Shown piece by piece: positions 1-8,295 of a stretch of DNA of 33,871 nucleotides. Both the position numbers and the translations under genes were made by a program. The notes under the pieces were generated by a model, which made no database searches, was not told the origin of the DNA, and saw only the letters and a program-made list of their open reading frames with translations. Every line of letters begins with the position of its first letter. The stretch's first letter is position 1. Origin of the DNA: Actinospica durhamensis (GTDB taxonomy: Bacteria; Actinomycetota; Actinomycetes; Streptomycetales; Catenulisporaceae); contig NZ_JAGSOG010000075.1 of NCBI RefSeq assembly GCF_018139695.1, positions 1-33,871 of the forward strand. Direction: 5' to 3'.

Positions 1-342
1 CGCTTCCACCGCGTCGACCCCCGCCGCGCCCCCCTGCTCGACCTCACCGCCGCCGCCCAGCGCGCCGGCGACGTGGAAGGCGCCCACCTCGCCGCCGCCC
101 TCGCCGTCGAGGCCGAACTCAACCGCGGCCGCGCCGAGCCCATCCCGATGAACATCGACGGCGCCACCGCCGTCATCTACGCAGAACTCGGATTCCCCCC
201 GCCCCTCGCCCGCGGCCTGTTCGTCCTGAGCCGCAGCATCGGAATCCTCGCCCACGCCTGGGAAGAGAGCCAGTCCGGCATCCGCAACAAGGGCCCGATC
301 CCACGCGACCTGCTCCCGAGCTACCGCGCCCCGGAGGCGTAG
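1..342 (+). CDS. Citrate synthase / citryl-CoA lyase family protein, C-terminal part
   Basis: The reading frame is open from the first base of the window, so the gene's 5' end lies outside it and about 113 C-terminal residues remain. The tail contains a run of the type GLFVLSRSIGILAHAWEE followed by RNKGPIP, which matches the conserved last helices of the citrate synthase fold, where an Arg and the AHxxEE segment help form the CoA/citrate site. Family members condense acetyl-CoA with oxaloacetate or cleave citryl-CoA. The ending resembles the shorter actinobacterial citryl-CoA lyase-like proteins as much as true citrate synthase, so I do not choose between them. The frame ends at TAG, and the 47 bases before the next, convergent gene show no strong hairpin. 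Confidence 0.75.
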   Translation, partial: RFHRVDPRRAPLLDLTAAAQRAGDVEGAHLAAALAVEAELNRGRAEPIPMNIDGATAVIYAELGFPPPLARGLFVLSRSIGILAHAWEESQSGIRNKGPIPRDLLPSYRAPEA

Positions 343-389
343 CGGTTCCCGTCCCGGTGACGCGGTGACGCGGCGAGGCGGTCCGTGGT

Positions 390-1637
390 TCACACGTGCT
401 TGGCCGCGGATTCCCAGAGACCCGCGCCCGCGGCCTCTTTGAGGACCTCTTTCGCTGAGCCGGCCCCGGACAGGAGGGTGAGCAGCGAAGTGAGGATCAG
501 CGGGAGGCGATAGTCGGCCGTCTCGGCGAGCCCGGGAAGGTGGGGTGCCGCCAGCGCGACGGCGCACAGTGCCACCGCTATGAGGCTTCTGTTGAGCCAC
601 CACCGCATCCGGCGCGGGGGTACCTGGGGCGCCCGCTGCAGGATCTCTTCCCACTGCCCCGCACTCGCGTCACGCAGCGCGGCGACGAGAGCGACGCGAA
701 CGCGATAAAGGTCGCGTGCGTCGCGGACGTGCAACAGTTCGTCGGCGTGAATGCGCATCAGGGCGGCGATGCGCAGGCGATCGCTGCGGGCTTCCCGCTT
801 GCCGTGAAGGTCTCGAACACCGATGGCAGCCCGTGAGATCGGGTCCGCCTCGATCTGCCGCGCGGCCGTGAGCAGCGCCGCACGCGCCGGACGTATCGCG
901 GATACGGGCGTCCCCGCGCCACGCGCGACGGAGTCGAGGGCGACGGCGGCGTGGAGCAGGCTCCAGATGATGAAGTCGCCCCAGCATGCCCGGGCGACGA
1001 TCCACCGTCGATAGAGGCGGACGAAGACGAGGTGACCCACGACTTCGATGAGCATGCCGGAGAGGAAGAGTGTCAGCCCCAGAGAAAGGTCTGACGACAG
1101 ATCCCGCGTCGAAGGATGATGAGAGTTCGTCATCTTGGTAAGTCGGTAGGCCACGAGAACGATCACCGCTAACGTGGATAAGCCCCCCAGAACGGTGAGG
1201 CAGCCCAAAGGGGGAGATTCCAGGAAGTCACCGGGCTCCTCGATCGTGGGCAGAGCTCCGACGTGAAGAATCCGTGTCGAGAGTTTCCAGCCGCTCACCC
1301 TGAGCCTGCGCGCACCGATCGCCGAGACCGGGACGCCTATCGTGCCCATGGTGTAGCCCCATGTCAGCATGGCGGGCGGCAGCAGAATGAGGAACGTGTC
1401 GCCCCCGGCGCCCGGCCGAAGCGTGTGGATCTCGATGTAGGCGATGGCCACCACGGCCAGCCACAGTCCCGCGCTCGTGGCGTTTCCGGCGAGGAACCAG
1501 GCCCGCAGTTGCCGCTCGTCCGGCCGCAGACGGGTGGCAGCTTCGGCCAGCGCGCGCTTGATGGGCACGGCGGCCGCCTCACCGACCCTGGGAATGACGA
1601 AGTCCGGAAACTCGGAACCGGCCTCCGCGCGCTCCAT
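390..1637 (-). CDS. Hypothetical multi-pass membrane protein
   Basis: A protein of about 415 residues that I do not recognise. It has an N-terminal hydrophilic stretch, two hydrophobic segments (around AGLWLAVVAIAYI and FLILLPPAMLTWGYTMGTIG), two more in the middle, a roughly 130-residue Arg/Ala-rich cytosol-like region, and a final hydrophobic pair near LIAVALCAVALAAPHLPG. I chose the ATG at 1637 because GGAGG lies five bases upstream. A GTG at 1658 with GGGGAGG only four bases away is the alternative. The gene contains two TTA leucine codons close together (1179-1181 and 1170-1172), which are rare in this GC-rich background and make its translation potentially dependent on the tRNA encoded by bldA. 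Codon use is otherwise actinobacterial. Nothing nearby suggests a function. Confidence 0.6.
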   Translation of the reverse strand: MERAEAGSEFPDFVIPRVGEAAAVPIKRALAEAATRLRPDERQLRAWFLAGNATSAGLWLAVVAIAYIEIHTLRPGAGGDTFLILLPPAMLTWGYTMGTIGVPVSAIGARRLRVSGWKLSTRILHVGALPTIEEPGDFLESPPLGCLTVLGGLSTLAVIVLVAYRLTKMTNSHHPSTRDLSSDLSLGLTLFLSGMLIEVVGHLVFVRLYRRWIVARACWGDFIIWSLLHAAVALDSVARGAGTPVSAIRPARAALLTAARQIEADPISRAAIGVRDLHGKREARSDRLRIAALMRIHADELLHVRDARDLYRVRVALVAALRDASAGQWEEILQRAPQVPPRRMRWWLNRSLIAVALCAVALAAPHLPGLAETADYRLPLILTSLLTLLSGAGSAKEVLKEAAGAGLWESAAKHV

Positions 1638-1733
1638 GCCGCCCTCCGGCCCGCCCACCGAGCCTCCCCTCGCGCAAGACTTTCAGTACTCTACATCCGG
1701 CTGGGCGGCCGCCATGGCCGGCGACGGACATGC

Positions 1734-1776
1734 CGCGTCCGTGCACGGCCGATCCGACGGGCCGTGCACGGACGCG
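1734..1776 (-). terminator. Perfect 17-bp hairpin downstream of the ThuA-like gene
   Basis: The arms 1734-1750 and 1760-1776 are exact reverse complements (CGCGTCCGTGCACGGCC and its partner) around a nine-base loop. It lies about 50 bases past the stop of the ThuA-like gene and before the start of the membrane-protein gene on the same strand, as expected of a GC-rich actinobacterial terminator. There is no U-tract, which is usual in this group. Confidence 0.7.
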
Positions 1777-1823
1777 ATCAGGCGGCTGAGATCACTGGGC
1801 GGTGGAACCCGACCGGTCGGCCG

Positions 1824-2867
1824 TCACTTGCAGAACGGCGTCTCGCCCATCGCCGACTTGATGCCGTTGACCAGGAGCGTCTGGAACTCCTGGGCGCCGG
1901 GGAAGGTGGAGTTCGCCTCCCAGTCGCCGGCGTCGTGGCCCAGGGTGGTGAGCCAGGCTCGGCCGCCGTCGTAGTACTGGCACCAGGCGACCGGGTGGTC
2001 CGCGCCCATGCCGGGTTCGCCGTAGTAGCCGACCGGGGGGTCGGTGGCCATGGTCTTCTCGTTCACCGTTGCCAGGACCTTGACGTCGGTGGGCTCGGTG
2101 GTGAGGTTGTACCACTCGTCCTCGCCGGTCCACGAGGACGGCAGTGCCTTGTCGGAGCTGTCGTTGTGGGTGGTGAGGTTGACCGTTGCGGTCTGCTCGG
2201 GGCCGTGGTCCATGAGCTGGGCGTTGCCGAGCAGGCCCAGGTACCAGTTCCAGTTGTAGTTGGTGCCGAAGGCGTTGTGGACGCCGATGAACGCGCCGCC
2301 TGCCTCGATGTACGTGCGCAGCGAGGTCTGGCCGGGGTCGTCGAGGACGGTGCGCGAGGTGAAGAACAGGATCGCGTTGTACTTCAGCAGGGTCGCCGGG
2401 CTGGAGAACACGCTGGTGTCCTCGGTCCAGTCGACCGAGAAGCCGTTCTCCTGGCCCAGCCGGATCATCGCGTTCTGCACCACGTTCGCCGCGGTCAGGG
2501 TCGGGTCAAGGCCCGGGCCGAGGGCGGGGCCGAGGTCGGCGTGGCGCGGGCCGGCGGTCTTGGTGAACACCAGGACGTGGTAGCCGTTCTTGGCCGGGTC
2601 GAAGTCGTACCAGGCGTGGTAGCACAACGGGTCGGTGCCGCGGCAGACCCCGAACTGCGGGTCCACGCCGGCGGCGTAGTAGAGCGTCCCGCCGTCGCCG
2701 CTTCGGTCCGGGTCCGCGGTAGCCAGGGTCGAGCCGGCGAACAGGGCGCCGGCCACGACCATGAGCATGGCCGCGACCACGCCGCCGCGCCGGGCCCGGC
2801 TCGGGCCCGCCCCCGGAGCCGCCGCCTTCGCCGCCCGCGCGCGGCGTCTGAACAGGGATATCAGCAT
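1824..2867 (-). CDS. Secreted ThuA-like domain protein
   Basis: About 347 residues. The N-terminus is Arg-rich, then a hydrophobic stretch (VVAAMLMVVAGALFAG) ends in an Ala-x-Ala-like site near residue 51, so a long signal peptide is likely. The mature part reads as a ThuA domain (glutamine-amidotransferase-like fold): YHVLVFTKTAGPRH at its start, an ILFFTSRTVLDD segment, GGAFIGVHNAFGT, and a C-terminal LTTLGHDAGDWE. ThuA-like proteins are linked to sugar and trehalose catabolism, but the reaction is unsettled. The frame is open further upstream to 3293, but that would overlap the divergent PQQ gene. The ATG at 2867 keeps the signal peptide, although GGAGG sits a long 14 bases upstream. Its divergent neighbour is another exported, sugar- or alcohol-related enzyme. 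Confidence 0.75.
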   Translation of the reverse strand: MLISLFRRRARAAKAAAPGAGPSRARRGGVVAAMLMVVAGALFAGSTLATADPDRSGDGGTLYYAAGVDPQFGVCRGTDPLCYHAWYDFDPAKNGYHVLVFTKTAGPRHADLGPALGPGLDPTLTAANVVQNAMIRLGQENGFSVDWTEDTSVFSSPATLLKYNAILFFTSRTVLDDPGQTSLRTYIEAGGAFIGVHNAFGTNYNWNWYLGLLGNAQLMDHGPEQTATVNLTTHNDSSDKALPSSWTGEDEWYNLTTEPTDVKVLATVNEKTMATDPPVGYYGEPGMGADHPVAWCQYYDGGRAWLTTLGHDAGDWEANSTFPGAQEFQTLLVNGIKSAMGETPFCK

Positions 2868-2979
2868 CCTTGACTCGCAATCCTCCACGATCATGGTCCG
2901 CAGGGTGGACCCGATCTTCCGTTTTATTGAGCCGACATGCGGGGGCAACGGTAGCGTCACAGCTCTGATAGCGGAAGTC

Positions 2980-3008
2980 TTGCGAGCTTTGAGATGCGGC
3001 GCTAACGT
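2980..3008 (+). promoter_or_regulatory. Possible promoter of the PQQ dehydrogenase gene
   Basis: TTGCGA (2980-2985) and TAACGT (3003-3008) are separated by 17 bases in the comparatively AT-rich stretch of the 235-base divergent gap. Matches to the primary-sigma consensus are four of six and three of six, so this is weak. It would give a leader of roughly 90 bases. Confidence 0.25.
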
Positions 3009-3102
3009 GCGTCCATCTGACGGAACCAATGAACTGCTAGACGGACTGCCCGGGTGATCCGGTTCGGTTCCGTCCGGCATGTCTGGGAGGACTCGGAACG
3101 AC

Positions 3103-5277
3103 ATGGAACGACGCACATTCCTCACCGGCGCGGCCGTCACCGCGGCGAGCGCGACCGTGAGCGTGGCGGTGTCCTCGAACGCGCGGGCCGCCGACGCGAA
3201 GTCCCCGCTCGCCACGCCCGTACCGGTCCAGCCCCCGTCGCTCGCGGCCCCCGGCGCCGACTGGCCCAAGGTCGGCGGGGACCTCGGGAACAAGAACTAT
3301 TCGACGCTCGCCCGGATCAACCGCAACAACGTCGGCAAGCTCGGCGGCGCTTGGCTCACCCACCTCGAGGGCGGCAGCACCACCCAACCCCAGCAGTGCA
3401 CGGTGGTCGCCGCCAACGGGGTGCTCTACGTTCAGAGCACCCAGCAGAACGTCTTCGCCGTGGACGGACGCACCGGCGCCGTGCTGTGGAAGACGAACGT
3501 CGGCACCTCACAGACGAACATGCGCGGTGTCGCCCTCGGCGAGGGCCTGGTGTTCTCCGCCTCCGGCGCGAACATCCTCTACGCGCTCGACCAGTCCACC
3601 GGCGCCGTCGTGTGGCAGACCCAGCTGATGACCGAAGGCGCGAGCGGCACGGGCGGCGACGGCGGCTGTGGCACCAACACGGGTGAGTGCGGCGGCACCG
3701 TGGGCACCCTCGCCGGAGCCGTCGTGTACTGGGACGGCCTGGTGTACATGGGCATGCAGGGCTCCACCGCCGGAGCCCGCGGCCGCGCCTACGCCCTGGA
3801 CGCCAAGACCGGCGAGCTCGTCTGGACCTTCTGGAGCGTGCCCGGCCCCGGCGAGTTCGGCAACGACACCTGGGCCGGCGAGAGTTGGCAGACCGGCGGC
3901 GCGGTGTGCTGGCTGCACCCGGCGATCGACCCGGACACCTCCACCGTCTTCTGGTGCTTCGGCAACCCGTATCCCCGCACCGACGGCTCCAGCCGCGAGG
4001 GCACCAACCTGTTCGCCAACAGCCTCGTCGCCATCGACGCCAAGACCGGCACGCGCAAGTGGCACTTCCAGTCCGTCCACCACGACATCTGGGACCTCGA
4101 CAACGAGATGTCCCCGCTGCTGCTCGACCTGAAGATCGACGGCCGCACCCGCAAGGTCGTGGTCTACGGCAGCAAGGCGGGGATGTTCTACATCCTCGAT
4201 CGCAACACCGGCGAGGCCGTGCACGGCATGGAAGAGCGCGCCGTCCCGCAGCAGGCCGAGCAGCTGACCTGGCCCACCCAGCCGTTCCCCGGCGGCGAAC
4301 CCTTCGTCCCGCACCAGTTCCCCAGCCAGGACAACACGACCAAGCCCGTACCCTTCTATCCCTTCGGCGGGATCTTCTCCACCTTCTGGGACCGCGCCAC
4401 CATCCTGTACCCCGGAGCCGGCGGCGGCGCGGACTGGGCCGCGTACTCCTTCAGCGAGTCCACCGGCTACGTCTACGCCCCCTACGGCCTGATCAACTCC
4501 TCCTACTCCAACGCCGACGACGGCCGCGTCAACACCGCCCGCCCCCTCGGCCAGTACAACAGCGGCGGCTTCGCCGCGGTCGACCCGCGCACCAACACCG
4601 TCGTGTGGCAACGCCCGCACTCCTCCGCCCTCTCGCACGGCACCGGATTCCTCAGCACCGCCGGACGTCTGCTGTTCCGCGGCAGCCTCGACGGGGTCCT
4701 GAGCGCGCTCGACGACGAGTCCGGCGAGGAGCTGTGGACCTTCCAGTGCGGCGCCGGCGCCAACACCTGCCCGGTCAGCTACCAGATCGACGGCGAGCAA
4801 TACGTCGCGATCTTCGCCGGCGGCAACGCCCTGCCCTACCCCGACATCCCCAAGGGCGACTACCTCTGGGCCTTCAAGCTCGGCGGTACGGTCACGCCCG
4901 CCGCGACCCCCACTCCGCCCAAGGCCCGCAACGACATCCAGGCCGCCGCCGTCACCGGCTCCGTCGCCGGCTACACCGTCACCCTCGGCCGCATCTGGAG
5001 CACCTCCACCGGCGCCCCGGGCACCACCGAGAACCTCGTGTCCACCTCGTCGATGGCGCCGCAGAACCTGCACGTCTCCGTCGGCGACACCGTCACCTTC
5101 ACCAATCCCGCCACCAACGCCAACGCCCACGGCGCCGTCTCGTTCTTCGAGCACGAATTCGACTCCGGCCTGCTGATGCCGGGCCAGTTCTTCACCCACA
5201 CCTTCGCCACCGCGGGCGAATACTTCTTCAACGACCCGGTCTTCCCGCAGGCGACCGGGAAGATCGTCGTCAGCTGA
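3103..5277 (+). CDS. Tat-exported PQQ-dependent dehydrogenase with C-terminal cupredoxin-like domain
   Basis: A protein of 724 residues. The start at 3103 has GGGAGG 12 bases upstream and opens with a Tat signal (MERRTFLTG, hydrophobic stretch, cleavage near ARA-AD). Residues of about 45-610 form a quinoprotein propeller with repeated blade motifs such as VYALD..TG..VW, as in PQQ alcohol/glucose dehydrogenases that oxidise substrates outside the membrane. The active-site segment HHDIWDLDNE puts an Asp at 331, the usual catalytic position, and another at 333. I see no adjacent Cys-Cys pair of the kind many PQQ alcohol dehydrogenases have. After a Pro/Thr linker, residues of about 645-724 look like a plastocyanin-type domain (VSVGDTVTFTN, one His, GEYFF...GKIVV), but the C-terminal Cys-His-Met copper positions appear to be Asp, Phe and Ala. 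No PQQ synthesis genes are nearby. Confidence 0.85.
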   Translation: MERRTFLTGAAVTAASATVSVAVSSNARAADAKSPLATPVPVQPPSLAAPGADWPKVGGDLGNKNYSTLARINRNNVGKLGGAWLTHLEGGSTTQPQQCTVVAANGVLYVQSTQQNVFAVDGRTGAVLWKTNVGTSQTNMRGVALGEGLVFSASGANILYALDQSTGAVVWQTQLMTEGASGTGGDGGCGTNTGECGGTVGTLAGAVVYWDGLVYMGMQGSTAGARGRAYALDAKTGELVWTFWSVPGPGEFGNDTWAGESWQTGGAVCWLHPAIDPDTSTVFWCFGNPYPRTDGSSREGTNLFANSLVAIDAKTGTRKWHFQSVHHDIWDLDNEMSPLLLDLKIDGRTRKVVVYGSKAGMFYILDRNTGEAVHGMEERAVPQQAEQLTWPTQPFPGGEPFVPHQFPSQDNTTKPVPFYPFGGIFSTFWDRATILYPGAGGGADWAAYSFSESTGYVYAPYGLINSSYSNADDGRVNTARPLGQYNSGGFAAVDPRTNTVVWQRPHSSALSHGTGFLSTAGRLLFRGSLDGVLSALDDESGEELWTFQCGAGANTCPVSYQIDGEQYVAIFAGGNALPYPDIPKGDYLWAFKLGGTVTPAATPTPPKARNDIQAAAVTGSVAGYTVTLGRIWSTSTGAPGTTENLVSTSSMAPQNLHVSVGDTVTFTNPATNANAHGAVSFFEHEFDSGLLMPGQFFTHTFATAGEYFFNDPVFPQATGKIVVS

Positions 5278-5316
5278 GCTGTGACCAGTCGTCGGCGAAC
5301 GCAGCCGACCGGACGC

Positions 5317-5355
5317 CGCCCGCGGTTCCTGGACTGTGGTCCAGGACCGCGGGCG
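5317..5355. terminator. Strong hairpin between convergent genes
   Basis: An 18-base arm (5317-5334, CGCCCGCGGTTCCTGGAC) pairs with 5339-5355 apart from one bulged base, around the loop TGTG. It sits 40 bases after the PQQ gene's stop and beyond the end of the convergent AraC-type gene, so it can terminate both. Confidence 0.75.
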
Positions 5356-5503
5356 ACGCGTTGCGCGGGAATGTCGCCGGAGGCGTTCAGCTCGGGGACG
5401 CAGGTGTCCGGGCGCCCGACGACGTCGAGGTCGTAGATCTCGCCGTTCTGCTGGGGCTGTCCCGTCCCTCCGCTGCCGCTGCCGCTGCCGCTTCGCGTGC
5501 GCG
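5356..5503 (-). other. Gap with a coding-like stretch, possible gene remnant
   Basis: On the minus strand this gap reads as a Ser-Gly repeat (AGCGGC units; GCTGCC on the plus strand) followed by a segment including NGEIYDLDVVGRPDTC, with almost every third base G or C. There is no good start. The frame runs on through the hairpin and into the PQQ gene, and it begins in a different frame from the end of the AraC-type gene. It could be a decayed 3' fragment or chance. I do not recognise the peptide. Confidence 0.2.
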
Positions 5504-6502
5504 TCAGTGTGCTGAGACGTTGCTCCGCACCGCGCCGTGCCCGGCGGCGAGCTGCTCCTGGACGCCGCGGGCGAACGCGGCCCGGTAGGCGCTGGGCGTG
5601 ATGCCCGAGCGCCGGACCAGGTGCTGGCGCAGCGAATCGGCGGTGCCCAGGCCGCTGTGGTGCGCGACCTGCTCCAGCGACAGGTCCGTGGTCTCCAGCA
5701 GTTCGCGCGCCCGCTCGAGCCGCTGGTGCAGCAGCCACTGCAGCGGGCTCATCCCGGTCTCCGCCTGGAACCGGCGGGTCAGTGTACGTACGCTGCTGTG
5801 GCTCTCCCGGGCCAGATCGGTCAGGCTCAGCGGCTCGTGCAGCCGGCCCAGCGCCCAGTCCCTGGTCCGGGCGAAGGGGTTCTTGCCCTCGGGCGGCAGC
5901 GGGGAGGAGATCACCTGGGCCTGCCCGGCCGGACGCACCGGGCCGGCCACCATCACCCGGGCCACCTGGTTGGCCACGGCGCTGCCGTAATCCGTGCGGA
6001 TCATGTGCAGGCACAGCTCCACCGCGGCGGTCAGCCCGGCCGAGGTGAGCACCGGTCCGTCCTGGTGGAAGAGCACGTCGGTGCGCACGTCCACCGCGGG
6101 AAAGCGGCGGCGCAGCTCTGGCGCGTGCTGCCAGTAGATGGTCACCGTGCGCCCGTCCACCAAGCCGGCCTGGGCCAGCACGAACACGCTGCCGCAGACG
6201 GACACGATCCGCTTGCCCGCCCGGCCCGCCTCGCGCAGCGCCCCGAGCAGCCGCGGATCGGCGCACTCCCGGCCGCCCTCGCCCACCACCATCACCGTGT
6301 CGGCGCGCTCCACCGCCTCGAGCCCGTGGCGCACCGTCAGCTCGAACCCGCCCGAACCGACCACCGCGCCCGGGTCCGCCGCGCAGATCTCCGTCTCGTA
6401 GCCGGGCCGCCCCGCGACGAGCACCTGCCCGAAGGCCAGCTCGGGGATGGACAGCTCGACCGTCGTGATCGGCGCGACCACGACCAGCGCGATCCGATGC
6501 AT
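5504..6502 (-). CDS. GlxA-type transcriptional regulator (DJ-1/PfpI domain plus AraC HTH)
   Basis: A 332-residue protein. The ATG at 6502 has GGAGG eight bases upstream and starts with MHRIALVVV, a beta strand typical of the DJ-1/PfpI fold. An extension to 6547 is possible but has no ribosome site. Residues 1 to about 175 carry the amidotransferase-like domain, including VSVCGSVFVLAQAGLVDGR, where the Cys aligns with the nucleophile-elbow Cys of the family. Residues of about 215-315 are an AraC-type double helix-turn-helix (LTDLARESHSSVRTLTRRFQ; LEQVAHHSGLGTADSLRQHL). Such proteins are usually activators whose N-terminal domain senses a small ligand. The gene is divergent from the DHA2 exporter, with repeated sites in the shared gap, so control of that exporter is the likely role. 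Confidence 0.88.
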   Translation of the reverse strand: MHRIALVVVAPITTVELSIPELAFGQVLVAGRPGYETEICAADPGAVVGSGGFELTVRHGLEAVERADTVMVVGEGGRECADPRLLGALREAGRAGKRIVSVCGSVFVLAQAGLVDGRTVTIYWQHAPELRRRFPAVDVRTDVLFHQDGPVLTSAGLTAAVELCLHMIRTDYGSAVANQVARVMVAGPVRPAGQAQVISSPLPPEGKNPFARTRDWALGRLHEPLSLTDLARESHSSVRTLTRRFQAETGMSPLQWLLHQRLERARELLETTDLSLEQVAHHSGLGTADSLRQHLVRRSGITPSAYRAAFARGVQEQLAAGHGAVRSNVSAH

Positions 6503-6604
6503 GGCCAGATCCTCCGGAATCTTGTCCCGCAGGCGGCTGCCGCCCACGACGCGCTTCCCGCACAGTCAGTACGAGACAGTCCGCCCGTCATCTTCGCCGA
6601 TCGA

Positions 6605-6651
6605 ACGCGTCCGTCCGGGCTCTTATTCCCCCGACACGCGTCCGCGCGGGC
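6605..6651. promoter_or_regulatory. Paired 16-bp direct repeats, candidate AraC-type operator
   Basis: ACGCGTCCGTCCGGGC (6605-6620) and ACGCGTCCGCGCGGGC (6636-6651) match at 14 of 16 positions and are 31 bases apart start to start, about three helical turns. They lie in the 188-base gap between the GlxA-type regulator and the exporter. Two same-face direct half-sites fit AraC-family binding. The assignment to this regulator is inferred. Confidence 0.45.
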
Positions 6652-6690
6652 GCCGGGCGATGGCAACCAGGTAAAGGAAGGTTCTCACTC

Positions 6691-8168
6691 GTGCTCCCCT
6701 CCGAGAGCCGGCTCTCGCGGCGCTCCGACCTCCGCTTGGCCCTGCTCGCCTTCGCGCAGCTGATCGCGACCATCGACATCAACATCGTCTTCATCGCGCT
6801 GCCCGACATCGGCCGCCAACTCGGCTTCAACGCCGACTCGCTGCAGTGGGTGGTCAGCGCCTACGTCCTCGGACTCGGCGGGTTCCTGCTGCTCGGCGGA
6901 CGCGCGGTGGACCGGTTCGGCCCACGCCGGATGTTCAGCCTCGCGCTGGCCCTCTACGCGATCTCCTCGCTGGCCGGCGGCCTGTCCCACGACCAGAGGC
7001 TGCTGGTGGCGGCGCGTTTCGTGCAGGGCCTCGGCGGCGCGCTGGTCACCCCGGCCACGCTCAAGCTGATCTACCTCAACTTCCCCGACCCGCGCGAGCG
7101 CACCCGCGCGGTCAGCGTCTGGGGCGCCGCGGGCGGCGCCGGCCTCTCGGTCGGCGCGATCCTCAGCGGCGTGCTGACCAACTACCTGGGCTGGTCCTGG
7201 GTGTTCTTCGTCAACGTCCCGCTGGCCCTGCTCGCCGCGGCGGCCGCGCCCAAGCTGCTCGAGCCCGACCCGCCCGCGGCCACCGAGGGCAGCTTCGACG
7301 TGCTGGGCGCGGTGATCACCACGGTCGGTATCAGTTCCATCGTGTTCGGCCTGGTGAGCGGGCCGATCTCGGGCTGGGGCTCGGCCCGCGCGGCCGGCTC
7401 GATGATCCTCGGCGCCGTCCTGCTCGCCCTGTTCGTCGCCCTCGAGGCGCGGTCCCGCGACCCGCTCGTCCCGCTGCGCATGTTCCGCAACCAGCATCTG
7501 CGCACCGTGATGATCGTGATCTTCCTGTTCCAGGGCGGACTGAGCTTCACCTACTACATGTTCACCACCTACCTGCAGGACGGCCTTTCCTACAGCGCGC
7601 TGGGCGCCGGGCTCGCGTTCCTCCCGCCGACCCTGGTCTCCATGGTCTCCGCACTCAAGGTCAACCCGTGGCTGGTGGGCCGGTACGGCGTACGCGCGGT
7701 CCTGGTCGGCGGCACGCTGCTGATCGCGGTCGGCCTCGCCGGGGTCACCGCGAGCCTGAGCGTGGGCGGCTCCTCCTGGTCCATGCTGCCCGGCGCGGTG
7801 GTCTGGGGCTTCGCCGGCGGCGCCGCGTTCCCCACCATCTTCGTCGCGGCCGCGCAGGGCGTCGCGCCGAAGGAGCAGGGCGTGGCGGCCGGCCTGGTCT
7901 CCACGTTCCGCCAGGTCGGCGGCGCGGTGGGCCTCGCGGTCCTGGTCGCCATCGCCACCGCGGGCCTGGCCACCGGAGCGCACGCGACGCCCTCGCTCAG
8001 CGGCGTCGTCTCCGGCATCCGCACCGCCGGCTGGGTCGCCACCGGGCTCACCGCGTTCGCCGCGCTGCTCGCGCTCCGGCTCGGCAAGCCGGTCCCGGCG
8101 CCGGCCCCGGCCCGGCCGCGCCGCCCGCCTCGGCCGAGCCGAGCCCCGCACAGAGCGCGACGGCATGA
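6691..8168 (+). CDS. DHA2-type MFS drug exporter, 3' end probably frameshifted
   Basis: The start is GTG at 6691 with AAGGAAGG nine bases upstream. The protein is an EmrB/QacA-like proton-driven exporter of about 470 residues with 14 predicted membrane segments. Motif A appears as GGRAVDRFGPRR, motif C around WGAAGGAGLSVGAILSG, and the N-terminus holds TIDINIVFIALPDI. The initial frame has no stop until 9438, but after about 8110 it turns into Arg/Pro-rich shadow coding that runs antisense to the next gene. One base more in the GC run at 8100-8125 would give a short Pro/Ala tail ending at TGA 8168. Another frame with good codon bias ends at TAG 8221. I therefore give 8168 as the provisional end. 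It is divergent from, and probably controlled by, the GlxA-type regulator. Confidence 0.8.
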
Positions 8169-8245
8169 TGATCGCGGAGCGCATCGCCGGCCAGATCCGC
8201 GCCGAGCGGGCCGGCTCGTAGCGAATCAGGGCACAGACGCGCACG

Positions 8246-8278
8246 GTCGGCCGCGGCGATGGACTCGCCGCGGCCGAC
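8246..8278. terminator. Perfect 14-bp hairpin between convergent genes
   Basis: GTCGGCCGCGGCGA (8246-8259) and its exact complement (8265-8278) flank the five-base loop TGGAC. It lies between the end of the exporter and the end of the convergent transglycosylase gene and can serve both. Confidence 0.75.
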
Positions 8279-8295
8279 GACGCGTCGGGGGGTGG

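Noticed and set aside
1263-2873. A 536-residue plus-strand ORF
   Set aside because: It runs antisense to the membrane protein, a terminator and the ThuA-like gene, with no domain motifs.
2868-3293. Upstream extension of the ThuA-like protein
   Set aside because: It would overlap the start of the divergent PQQ gene and hide the signal peptide; codon bias falls off before 2867.
3508-5199. A 563-residue antisense ORF across the PQQ gene
   Set aside because: Its composition (Gly/Val/Ala/Glu repeats) is the typical shadow of a GC-rich gene, and the plus strand has clear propeller motifs and a Tat signal.
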